64,000 nucleotides of DNA from Cellulomonas rhizosphaerae (GTDB taxonomy: Bacteria > Actinomycetota > Actinomycetes > Actinomycetales > Cellulomonadaceae): positions 1 through 64,000 of the forward strand of contig NZ_QWKP01000215.1 of NCBI RefSeq assembly GCF_003470205.1. Reading direction: 5' to 3'. Below, piece after piece: positions 53,774 to 62,468 of this stretch (the stretch's first letter is position 1; each line of letters starts with the position of its first letter). Below the pieces are notes generated by a model. The model saw nothing but the letters and a program-made list of their open reading frames with translations. It did no database searches and was not told the origin of the DNA. The translations under genes and the position numbers were made by a program.

Positions 53774-54762
53774 CGCGGCTGGTGCGGGTCGAGCTCGCGC
53801 GGTTCTTCGCGCGCATCCTCGTGTGGTGCGTCGCGGTCGGCCTCGTCGCGGTCTCCGGGCTCATCGTGCTCGATGCGTGGCGCTCGTCGTCCCCGCCGTC
53901 GGCGGCCGACCTCGCGGACGCCCAGACGTACTACGAGCAGAGCCTCGCCGACTGGGAGGCGAACAACGACCAGTACGAGGCCGACTGCCTGGACCAGCTG
54001 CAGCAGGCGAAGGACAACGGCGACGACACCACCGGCTGGACCTGCGACTACCCCGCGCCCTCGCTCCAGGACTTCGTCAACGCGGACCCCCCGTTCGCCG
54101 AGGCGGGGCAGGGGAAGCTGAGCAACCTGGCCATCCCGCTGGTGCTCGCGCCGTCGCTCATGGCGGTCAGCTTCATCGCGGCGGAGTTCGCCACCGGTGC
54201 GATCAGCAACTGGCTGACCTTCGCGCCGAGGCGCAACCGGGTCTACTGGAGCAAGGTCGTGGCGGCCGTCCTGGGCGTCGCGCCGGCGGTGCTGGTCTCC
54301 ACGGCCGTCGCTGCCTTCGGCATCTGGCTGGCGTACCGGTCGCACGGGACCATCGGTGACCTCGGCCCACACGGCTACCGGCCCTACGTCGACACCTCGC
54401 TGCGACTGGTCGCGCTCGGACTCGGCTTCGCCGCCGGCGCGGCTGCCCTCGCGTTCCTGCTGCGACACACGGCCGCCGTGCTCGGTGCGGTGATCGGCTG
54501 GGCCGTGGTGTGGGAAGGCGTCATCGGCAGCGCAGTCTCGGGCATGCGTCCCTACACGCTGTCGTTCGACATCGTCGCCTGGGTGCAGGGGAGTGCGAGC
54601 TACTACGTCGACGAGTGCTCCCGAGCCGAGGACGGGACGATGCAGTGCGTCGGTGTCGAGCAGGTCACGCACATGACACAGGCCGGGCTCCAGCTGGGCG
54701 GGGTCGTCGTCGCGCTGGTCCTGGTGGCGTGGGTGGTGTTCCGACGGCGCGACGTGGCGTGA
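53770..54762 (+). CDS. ABC-2-type permease, copy 2
   Basis: 330 residues, six predicted helices, homologous to copy 1. The large first loop contains YEADCLDQLQ and GWTCDYPAPS, and the last loop VDECSRAEDGTMQCVG, so the paired-cysteine pattern of copy 1 is kept although the loop sequence differs. GTG start overlapping the ATPase stop. A promoter and attenuator for ilvB follow within 50 bases. Confidence 0.85.
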   Translation: MTRLVRVELARFFARILVWCVAVGLVAVSGLIVLDAWRSSSPPSAADLADAQTYYEQSLADWEANNDQYEADCLDQLQQAKDNGDDTTGWTCDYPAPSLQDFVNADPPFAEAGQGKLSNLAIPLVLAPSLMAVSFIAAEFATGAISNWLTFAPRRNRVYWSKVVAAVLGVAPAVLVSTAVAAFGIWLAYRSHGTIGDLGPHGYRPYVDTSLRLVALGLGFAAGAAALAFLLRHTAAVLGAVIGWAVVWEGVIGSAVSGMRPYTLSFDIVAWVQGSASYYVDECSRAEDGTMQCVGVEQVTHMTQAGLQLGGVVVALVLVAWVVFRRRDVA

Positions 54763-54806
54763 ACCGGTTCCACAGAGTGGTCCCGTGAACCACGATGTGA
54801 GACGGC

Positions 54807-54835
54807 GTGACAGCCAGCCTACGGAGGCGTAGCCT
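54807..54835 (+). promoter_or_regulatory. Promoter of the ilvBNC leader
   Basis: GTGACA (54807-54812; five of six match to TTGACA), a 17-base spacer and TAGCCT (54830-54835). Seven bases later lies the GTG of the leader peptide, so the leader mRNA should begin at its start codon. Confidence 0.65.
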
Positions 54836-54842
54836 CGCTGGC

Positions 54843-54887
54843 GTGCAGACGATCATCCTCGTAGTACTTCCTGAGCGCGCCGGCTGA
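54843..54887 (+). CDS. ilvL: ilvB operon leader peptide
   Basis: A 14-codon reading frame from GTG to TGA encodes MQTIILVVLPERAG. Six of the codons 4-9 are branched-chain: Ile, Ile, Leu, Val, Val, Leu. GTA, GTA and CTT are rare in this GC-rich sequence, as expected for control codons. Ribosome stalling here would sense low charged Ile/Val/Leu tRNA. The start lies at the predicted transcript 5' end. Confidence 0.85.
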   Translation: MQTIILVVLPERAG

Positions 54888-54958
54888 GGCCACCCGCACA
54901 GGCCTCGTCAGCGCGCTCACCCCTCGTTCGGCCCACGCGGCCTCGAGGGGTTTTCTGT
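54872..54958 (+). promoter_or_regulatory. Transcription attenuator of ilvBNC
   Basis: Segment 1, TGAGCGCG (54872-54879) with GAGGCC (54886-54891), pairs with GGCCTC (54901-54906) and CGCGCTCA (54912-54919). The terminator stem is CCCCTCG (54920-54926) with CGAGGGG (54944-54950), followed by TTTTCTGTT. If a ribosome stalls on the leader codons, segment 1 is masked and CCTCG (54903-54907) is free to pair with CGAGG (54944-54948), which breaks the terminator. This is the classical arrangement. Confidence 0.75.
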
Positions 54959-55026
54959 TGTCCGGCCCGGACGACGACCGCAAGGCATGACCCCGCAGCA
55001 CCACCGCACGCAGGGAGAGAACAACG

Positions 55027-56907
55027 ATGACCGGTCCCCACCCGGCACCGCCGCGCACGCCCGCTCCGCCCGCCCACGGCTCGGCCGTGGTCAGCCCGCG
55101 CTCGGCCTCCGTCTCGGCAGCCACCTCGTCGACCAGCCCCGCGACCAGCTCGATCACCGAGCAGGTCACGGGCGCCAAGTCGATCGTCCGCTCGCTCGAG
55201 GAGGTCGGCGCCGAGGTCGTCTTCGGCATCCCCGGCGGCGCGATCCTGCCGACGTACGACCCGCTCATGGACTCGACCCGCGTCCGCCACATCCTCGTGC
55301 GCCACGAGCAGGGCGGCGGCCACGCGGCCGCGGGCTACGCGTCGGCGACCGGCAAGGTCGGCGTCTGCATGGCCACGTCCGGCCCGGGTGCGACCAACCT
55401 CGTGACCGCGATCGCCGACGCGCACATGGACTCGGTGCCGCTCGTCGCCATCACCGGCCAGGTCGGCGCGTCGCTGATCGGCACCGACGCGTTCCAGGAG
55501 GCCGACATCGTCGGCATCACGCTCCCGGTGACCAAGCACAACTACCTGGTGACCGACCCCGACGACATCCCGCGGGTCATCGCCGAGGCGTTCCACATCG
55601 CCTCGACCGGCCGCCCCGGCCCCGTGCTCGTCGACATCGCCAAGTCCGCGATGCAGGCGCAGACCACGTTCACCTGGCCGCAGGAGATCTCGCTGCCGGG
55701 CTACCACCCGGTCACCAAGCCGCACGCCAAGCAGATCCGCGAGGCGGCCCGGCTGCTCGCGACCGCTCGTCGGCCCGTCCTGTACGTGGGCGGCGGCGTC
55801 ATCCGCGCCCGCGCCTCCGCGCAGCTGCGGGCGCTCGTCGACGCGTCCGGCGCTCCCGTCGTCACGACGCTCATGGCCCGCGGTGCGCTGCCTGACTCGC
55901 ACCCGCAGCACCTGGGCATGCCCGGCATGCACGGCACGGTCCCGGCCGTCGCCGCACTGCAGAAGGCCGACCTCGTCGTCGCGCTCGGCGCGCGGTTCGA
56001 CGACCGCGTGACCGGCCTGCTGTCGAGCTTCGCGCCCGACGCGGCCGTCGTGCACGCGGACATCGACCCGGCCGAGATCAGCAAGAACCGCACCGCGGAC
56101 GTGCCGATCGTCGGCGACCTGCGCGAGGTCCTGGCGGACCTGCTGCCCGAGCTCGCCCGCGAGCACGCGCAGCACGGCAAGCCGGACGTCGAGGCGTGGT
56201 GGGCGTTCCTGAGCGGCCTGCGCGACTCGTTCCCGCTGGGTTTCGACGAGACGACCGACGGCCTGCTCGCCCCGCAGCACGTCATCTCCCGGATCGGCGA
56301 GCTGACCGGCCCGGACGCGGTCTACGTCGCCGGCGTCGGCCAGCACCAGATGTGGGCCGCGCAGTTCATCAAGTACGAGCGGCCCAACGCGTGGCTCAAC
56401 TCGGGCGGCCTGGGCACCATGGGCTACTCGGTGCCGGCCGCGATGGGCGCCAAGGTCGGCCAGCCGGACCGCACGGTCTGGGCGATCGACGGCGACGGCT
56501 GCTTCCAGATGACCAACCAGGAGCTGGCCACCTGCACGATCAACGACATCCCGATCAAGGTCGCGGTGATCAACAACTCGTCGCTGGGCATGGTCCGGCA
56601 GTGGCAGACGCTGTTCTACGAGTCGCGCTACTCCCACACCGACCTGCACACGGGCCACGGCACGCGGCGCGTGCCCGACTTCGTCAAGCTCGCGGACGCG
56701 TACGGGGCGGTGGGCCTGCGGTGCGAGTCGAAGGCCGACGTCGACGCGACGATCAAGCGGGCGCTGGAGATCAACGACCAGCCCGTCGTCGTGGACTTCA
56801 CGGTCTCCCGTGACGCGATGGTCTGGCCGATGATCGCCTCGGGCGGCAGCAACGACTTGATCGAGTACGCCCGTGGCATCAGCCCGGCGTGGGACCGGGA
56901 GGACTGA
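55027..56907 (+). CDS. ilvB: Acetolactate synthase, large subunit
   Basis: 626-residue thiamine-diphosphate enzyme making acetolactate and acetohydroxybutyrate. The conserved domain starts near residue 45 after a Pro/Ser/Thr/Ala-rich tail; [14 protein letters not shown] and the catalytic Glu E94 ([11 protein letters not shown]) are seen. The TPP-binding motif is [14 protein letters not shown] ... [12 protein letters not shown] near the C-terminus. GGGAGAG lies upstream of the ATG. It is transcribed beyond the attenuator and followed by ilvN and ilvC. Confidence 0.97.
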   Translation: MTGPHPAPPRTPAPPAHGSAVVSPRSASVSAATSSTSPATSSITEQVTGAKSIVRSLEEVGAEVVFGIPGGAILPTYDPLMDSTRVRHILVRHEQGGGHAAAGYASATGKVGVCMATSGPGATNLVTAIADAHMDSVPLVAITGQVGASLIGTDAFQEADIVGITLPVTKHNYLVTDPDDIPRVIAEAFHIASTGRPGPVLVDIAKSAMQAQTTFTWPQEISLPGYHPVTKPHAKQIREAARLLATARRPVLYVGGGVIRARASAQLRALVDASGAPVVTTLMARGALPDSHPQHLGMPGMHGTVPAVAALQKADLVVALGARFDDRVTGLLSSFAPDAAVVHADIDPAEISKNRTADVPIVGDLREVLADLLPELAREHAQHGKPDVEAWWAFLSGLRDSFPLGFDETTDGLLAPQHVISRIGELTGPDAVYVAGVGQHQMWAAQFIKYERPNAWLNSGGLGTMGYSVPAAMGAKVGQPDRTVWAIDGDGCFQMTNQELATCTINDIPIKVAVINNSSLGMVRQWQTLFYESRYSHTDLHTGHGTRRVPDFVKLADAYGAVGLRCESKADVDATIKRALEINDQPVVVDFTVSRDAMVWPMIASGGSNDLIEYARGISPAWDRED

Positions 56908-56912
56908 TCCAG

Positions 56913-58509
<1,597 letters not shown>

Positions 58510-58522
58510 CCTCACGTTTCAC

Positions 58523-58556
58523 CGAACGGCACCCCGGTCACCCGGGGTGCCGTTCG
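58523..58556 (+). terminator. Terminator of ilvBNC
   Basis: A perfect 14-bp or longer stem CGAACGGCACCCCG / CGGGGTGCCGTTCG with a short loop, 13 bases after the ilvC stop. Confidence 0.85.
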
Positions 58557-58601
58557 TCGTTCGTGCGCAAGGATGGGCGCAACGACGACGAAGGGCTGGC
58601 G

Positions 58602-59042
58602 ATGAGCAACGACACAACTGGCGACGACGCGGCAACCGGGGACGACCAGTACGAGGCCGAGAACATCGCGACGGACGCCGACGACCGCATCACCGCGTTC
58701 TGGCAGGCGGCCCGCGGCCACGTGGGCTTCGGCAAGATGGAGTCGATCGTCGGCGGCAGCCCGCTGGACGTCGTCCCGCCGCCGTCGTTCTCGTTCGGCG
58801 AGGGGGAGGAGGCCGACGCTCTCCTCACCGAGGTCCTGGCCGGGTCCCGAACGTCCACCTCGGCGCCGCGCGACGAGTTCGGCGACGAGCTGCCGCGCGT
58901 CGGCGACCTCGCGATCGTGCTGGACGGCGCCGGCGAGCCCCGCGCGCTGATCCGGACCACGGAAATCGAGTCCGGCACCGAGGTCGTCGAGCGTTTCGAG
59001 CTCGTCTACCCGACGAGCGGACCGACGCCCGCCGTCGACTGA
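58602..59042 (+). CDS. ASCH-domain protein, apparently shortened
   Basis: 146 residues. The N-terminal part FWQAARGHVGFGKMESIVGG and the segment GDELPRVGDLAIVLDGAG followed by EPRALIRTTEIE match actinobacterial ASCH-domain proteins, which are usually longer. The central stretch that normally follows (an acidic/His-rich segment leading to a tyrosine and arginine-rich helix) is absent: ESGTEVVERFELVYP comes immediately after. The frame is intact, so this looks like an in-frame deletion or a divergent family member. ASCH proteins are thought to bind RNA or modified nucleosides. It sits between ilvC and leuB and probably has its own weak promoter. Confidence 0.7.
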   Translation: MSNDTTGDDAATGDDQYEAENIATDADDRITAFWQAARGHVGFGKMESIVGGSPLDVVPPPSFSFGEGEEADALLTEVLAGSRTSTSAPRDEFGDELPRVGDLAIVLDGAGEPRALIRTTEIESGTEVVERFELVYPTSGPTPAVD

Positions 59043-59086
59043 TCGCCACTAGATGAGATGGTCGTCCCGAGAGGTGGACGCCGGTC

Positions 59087-59092
59087 TAGGGT
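59087..59092 (+). promoter_or_regulatory. Candidate -10 of leuB
   Basis: TAGGGT followed by seven bases and the ATG at 59100. No clear -35 element is seen. Confidence 0.45.
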
Positions 59093-59099
59093 GGATCGC

Positions 59100-60158
59100 A
59101 TGAGCAGCCACGCCGACGCCCGCACCATCAACCTCGCCGTCGTCGCCGGTGACGGCATCGGCACCGAGGTCGTCGAGCAGGGGCTGCTCGCGCTCGAGGC
59201 GGCCCTGACGGGCACCGGCGTCGGCGTGTCCACCACCGACTTCGACCTGGGCGCGCGCCGCTGGCACGCGACCGGCGAGACGCTGACGGACACCGACCTC
59301 GACGCGATCCGCACGCACGACGCGATCCTGCTCGGCGCCATCGGCGACCCGACGGTGCCGAGCGGCGTGCTCGAGCGCGGGCTGCTGCTCAAGCTGCGCT
59401 TCGCGCTGGACCACTACGTGAACCTGCGCCCGAGCAAGCTGTTCCCGGGCGTCCCGACACCGCTGGCGAACCCGGGCGAGATCGACTTCGTCGTGGTGCG
59501 CGAGGGCACCGAGGGCCCGTACGTCGGCAACGGTGGTGCGATCCGCGTGGGCACGCCGCACGAGATCGCCAACGAGGTGAGCATCAACACCGCGTTCGGC
59601 GTCGAGCGCGTGGTCCGTGACGCGTTCGCCCGCGCGGCGGCCCGCCCGCGCAAGAAGCTCACGCTCGTGCACAAGCACAACGTCCTGGTGCACGCCGGCC
59701 ACCTGTGGCGCCGCACGGTCGAGGCCGTCAACGCCGAGTTCCCCGACGTGACGGTCGACTACCTGCACGTCGACGCGGCCACGATCTTCCTGGTCACCAA
59801 CCCCGCGCGGTTCGACGTCATCGTCACGGACAACCTGTTCGGCGACATCCTCACGGACCTCGCGGCGGCGATCACGGGCGGCATCGGCCTGGCCGCGTCC
59901 GCAAACATCAACCCGGACCGTACGTCGCCGAGCATGTTCGAGCCCGTGCACGGCTCCGCCCCGGACATCGCGGGGCAGGGCAAGGCGGACCCGACCGCCA
60001 CGGTGCTGTCCGTCGCGCTCCTGCTGGACCACCTGGGCCTCGCGACCCAGGCGCGCACGGTCGAGGCGGCCGTCGCCGCCGACATCGCCGAGCGTGCGGG
60101 CCGAGTACGGTCGACGGCCGAGGTGGGCAAGGACCTCGCCGCGCGCATCGCCGGCTGA
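59100..60158 (+). CDS. leuB: 3-isopropylmalate dehydrogenase
   Basis: 352-residue beta-decarboxylating dehydrogenase of leucine synthesis. [15 protein letters not shown] begins the N-terminus; the substrate loop has the arginines of [19 protein letters not shown]; the metal-binding Asp residues are in [19 protein letters not shown]; the NAD loop is [19 protein letters not shown]. The ATG at 59100 is favoured over the upstream frame start at 59058 because a TAGGGT hexamer lies seven bases before it. leuA, leuC and leuD are not in the window. Confidence 0.96.
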   Translation: MSSHADARTINLAVVAGDGIGTEVVEQGLLALEAALTGTGVGVSTTDFDLGARRWHATGETLTDTDLDAIRTHDAILLGAIGDPTVPSGVLERGLLLKLRFALDHYVNLRPSKLFPGVPTPLANPGEIDFVVVREGTEGPYVGNGGAIRVGTPHEIANEVSINTAFGVERVVRDAFARAAARPRKKLTLVHKHNVLVHAGHLWRRTVEAVNAEFPDVTVDYLHVDAATIFLVTNPARFDVIVTDNLFGDILTDLAAAITGGIGLAASANINPDRTSPSMFEPVHGSAPDIAGQGKADPTATVLSVALLLDHLGLATQARTVEAAVAADIAERAGRVRSTAEVGKDLAARIAG

Positions 60159-60259
60159 CCCTTCGCGCGTGCACCCCGGGCCCCGGCCCGTGCGGTTCGC
60201 CTGTCCTCCCGGCCGTCGTCACCGGTACCGTCAACTCGACCCTGGTGAAAGGCCCCGTC

Positions 60260-61369
60260 ATGAGCACCCTCACGTCCCCCACGTCCGCTGACCTCTTCGA
60301 GATCCGCCGGACCACCACGCCCGTCCCGGACGAGCAGCGCGAGGCAGCGCTGGCCGCCCCCAAGTTCGGCACCGTGTTCACCGAGCACATGGCCCGCGTC
60401 TCGTTCACGCAAGAGTCGGGCTGGCAGGACCGTCGCGTCGAGAAGTACGGCCCGCTGCAGCTCGACCCCGCGACCGCCGTCCTGCACTACGCGCAGGAGA
60501 TCTTCGAGGGCCTCAAGGCGTACCGGCACCCGGACGGCACCGTCTGGACGTTCCGCCCGAGCGCCAACGCGGCCCGCTTCGCGCGCTCGGCCCAGCGCCT
60601 CGCACTGCCCGTGCTGCCCGAGACCGACTTCCTCGGTGCGATCGAGGCGCTCGTGCGCACCGACCTGGCCTGGGTGCCCTCCGGCGAGGAGACGAGCCTC
60701 TACCTGCGCCCGTTCATGTACGCCTCGGAGTCCTTCCTCGGCGTTCGTCCCTCGCTCGAGGCGGAGTTCCTCGTCATCGCCTCGCCCGTCGGCCCGTACT
60801 TCGCGGGCGGCGTGCGGCCCGTGGCGATCTGGGTGGACCAGGAGTACCACCGCGCGGGTGCGGGCGGCACGGGCGCGGCCAAGTGCGGGGGCAACTACGC
60901 CGCGAGCCTGCTGCCGCAGCAGAACGCGTACGACAAGGGCTTCGAGCAGGTCTGCTTCCTCGACGCGTCGACGAACACGCTGCTCGAGGAGCTCGGCGGG
61001 ATGAACGTGTTCCTCGTCAACGCCGACGGCAGCGTCTCGACCCCGCAGATGTCGGGCTCGATCCTCGAGGGCGTCACGCGCTCGTCGATCATCCAGCTGC
61101 TCGTCGACGCCGGCCACGAGGTCTCCGAGCGCCCGCTGCCCATCGCCGAGGTGCGCGAGGGCCTGGCGGACGGGTCGATCGCCGAGGTGTTCGCGTGCGG
61201 CACGGCCGCCGTCATCACGCCCATCGGGCGCCTCGCGAGCGACGACTTCGACCTGGTGGTCGGCGACGGCGACGCGGGCCCGGTGACCACGCGCATCCGC
61301 GCCGAGCTCACGGACATCCAGTACGGCCGGTCGACCGACCGGCACAGCTGGCTGCACCGCCTGGTCTGA
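60260..61369 (+). CDS. ilvE: Branched-chain amino acid aminotransferase
   Basis: 369-residue fold-type IV PLP enzyme, the final step for Val, Leu and Ile. K208 in GGTGAAKCGGNYAAS is the PLP lysine. YAQEIFEGLKAYR is the N-domain marker, and EELGGMNVFLVN and the LEGVTRSSIIQL segment bind the cofactor phosphate. GAAAGG precedes the ATG. It ends at a bidirectional terminator. Its own promoter may be near TACCGT at about 60223. Confidence 0.96.
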   Translation: MSTLTSPTSADLFEIRRTTTPVPDEQREAALAAPKFGTVFTEHMARVSFTQESGWQDRRVEKYGPLQLDPATAVLHYAQEIFEGLKAYRHPDGTVWTFRPSANAARFARSAQRLALPVLPETDFLGAIEALVRTDLAWVPSGEETSLYLRPFMYASESFLGVRPSLEAEFLVIASPVGPYFAGGVRPVAIWVDQEYHRAGAGGTGAAKCGGNYAASLLPQQNAYDKGFEQVCFLDASTNTLLEELGGMNVFLVNADGSVSTPQMSGSILEGVTRSSIIQLLVDAGHEVSERPLPIAEVREGLADGSIAEVFACGTAAVITPIGRLASDDFDLVVGDGDAGPVTTRIRAELTDIQYGRSTDRHSWLHRLV

Positions 61370-61375
61370 CCGCGA

Positions 61376-61411
61376 CGACGAAGGGCCGCCCTGCGGGGCG
61401 GCCCTTCGTCG
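61376..61411. terminator. Bidirectional terminator between ilvE and a convergent gene
   Basis: A perfect 16-bp stem CGACGAAGGGCCGCCC / GGGCGGCCCTTCGTCG with a 4-base loop (TGCG). Confidence 0.88.
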
Positions 61412-61420
61412 CGTCCGGGG

Positions 61421-62047
61421 TCAGTGCGCGGGCACGAGGCGTGCCGTGCGGGACAGGACCCCCGCGAGCAGGGACCAGATCGCGATGCCGATCAGCAGGT
61501 TGATGGCGCCCGACGAGACGGCGCGCGTGGTGTCGTCGGTCCAGGTGAGCGGGAGCAGGGCCGCGACGAGGGTCGCGAGGCCGATGATCCAGCCGAAGAA
61601 CGCGCGCGGCCGCGGCGTCGAGAGCACGAGCAGGTGCAGCAGCCCGCCGGCGAGGATCGCCGCGACGGCCCCGCCGATCGCGTACGCGGCCATCGTGGAG
61701 TCCGTGTCGAACGGGTCCTGGTAGGTGAGCTTGACGTCGAGGATGTTCTGGAAGATGACGACGCCCGCGATGCCGATCAGCGCGGCGACCACCGCGGTCG
61801 CCACGACGCCGCCCCAGTACGGGCCCGCCGCCAGGCCGGCGCGCGGCGGGGTCGTCGGCTGCGTCGGGAGCGCGGGGGAGGGCGCGGGCGTGGTCGCGTA
61901 GACGGGCGGTTCGACGGCAGGCGGCACGGCGGGCGCGGCGGGTGGCGCGGCGGGCGCCGGCGCGGGCTCGGGGGCTGCCGGCGGCGGGTCGAACCGTCCC
62001 GCGGCCGGGATGCGGGTGGTCGGCGGCTGGTCCGGGGGAACGGACAT
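61421..62047 (-). CDS. Membrane protein with proline/alanine-rich N-tail
   Basis: 208 residues. Residues 1-70 are rich in Pro and Ala and probably cytosolic; four membrane helices follow (about 78-98, 121-141, 149-167, 182-200). The layout resembles DUF6069-type actinobacterial proteins. GAGGAG precedes the ATG. The function is unknown. It is convergent with ilvE and divergent from the cimA leader. Confidence 0.8.
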   Translation of the reverse strand: MSVPPDQPPTTRIPAAGRFDPPPAAPEPAPAPAAPPAAPAVPPAVEPPVYATTPAPSPALPTQPTTPPRAGLAAGPYWGGVVATAVVAALIGIAGVVIFQNILDVKLTYQDPFDTDSTMAAYAIGGAVAAILAGGLLHLLVLSTPRPRAFFGWIIGLATLVAALLPLTWTDDTTRAVSSGAINLLIGIAIWSLLAGVLSRTARLVPAH

Positions 62048-62210
62048 GAGGGCTCCTCGAGCTCGGGTGCCTGGGACGCACGGCGGGACGATCGCACCGG
62101 CACGACGCCGGCATCCCGGCCAACGTAGCGATCCGGACGCGCGTCAGCCCGGCGAAGCGGAGGAAACGCCCGTGGCGACAGCGCCCACGCATGTCCACGA
62201 GGTGGAACGG

Positions 62211-62240
62211 GTGACCGCAGGGCAGGACGTGTGCCACGAT
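62211..62240 (+). promoter_or_regulatory. Candidate promoter of the cimA leader
   Basis: GTGACC (62211-62216), an 18-base spacer, CACGAT (62235-62240), then six bases to a GTG. Both hexamers are imperfect, but the spacing fits the leaderless pattern seen elsewhere in the window. Confidence 0.35.
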
Positions 62241-62246
62241 GACGCT

Positions 62247-62285
62247 GTGACCACCACCTCACGCCCGGCGCTCATGATCGAGTAG
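62247..62285 (+). CDS. Candidate cimA leader peptide
   Basis: A 12-codon frame from GTG to TAG encodes MTTTSRPALMIE. It ends exactly where a perfect hairpin begins and is followed by an intrinsic terminator upstream of cimA. The last codons include Leu, Met and Ile; only one Ile codon is present, so classical stalling control is less clear than for ilvB. Confidence 0.5.
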   Translation: MTTTSRPALMIE

Positions 62286-62339
62286 CGCATCGACCACCAC
62301 GTCGATGCGCAGACCTCCCGTACCCCGGGGGGTCTTTTT
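62285..62339 (+). promoter_or_regulatory. Attenuator-like tandem hairpins upstream of cimA
   Basis: First hairpin: GCGCATCGAC (62285-62294) with GTCGATGCGC (62301-62310), a perfect 10-bp stem with a CACCAC loop. Second hairpin: AGACCTCCC (62311-62319) with GGGGGGTCT (62327-62335), followed by TTTT, an intrinsic terminator. The rest of this 421-base gene-free stretch (62048-62468) holds only the promoter, the leader frame and GC-rich sequence without further recognised signals. I see no obvious antiterminator pairing. Confidence 0.65.
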
Positions 62340-62468
62340 GTTGGTCGGGCCCACCCAGCCCGTGCGACTAGCGTCTCGACAGCGTCGTCGTCCGTCCCCG
62401 CACCACCCCCGCGGAGCACGGCGACGCAGGACCGCACGCCAGCAGGACCGTAACGAAGAGAGCCGATC

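Noticed and set aside
62048-62468. T-box or other known riboswitch before cimA
   Set aside because: No T-box sequence, specifier loop or known riboswitch core could be recognised; a short leader frame with two hairpins explains the region better.
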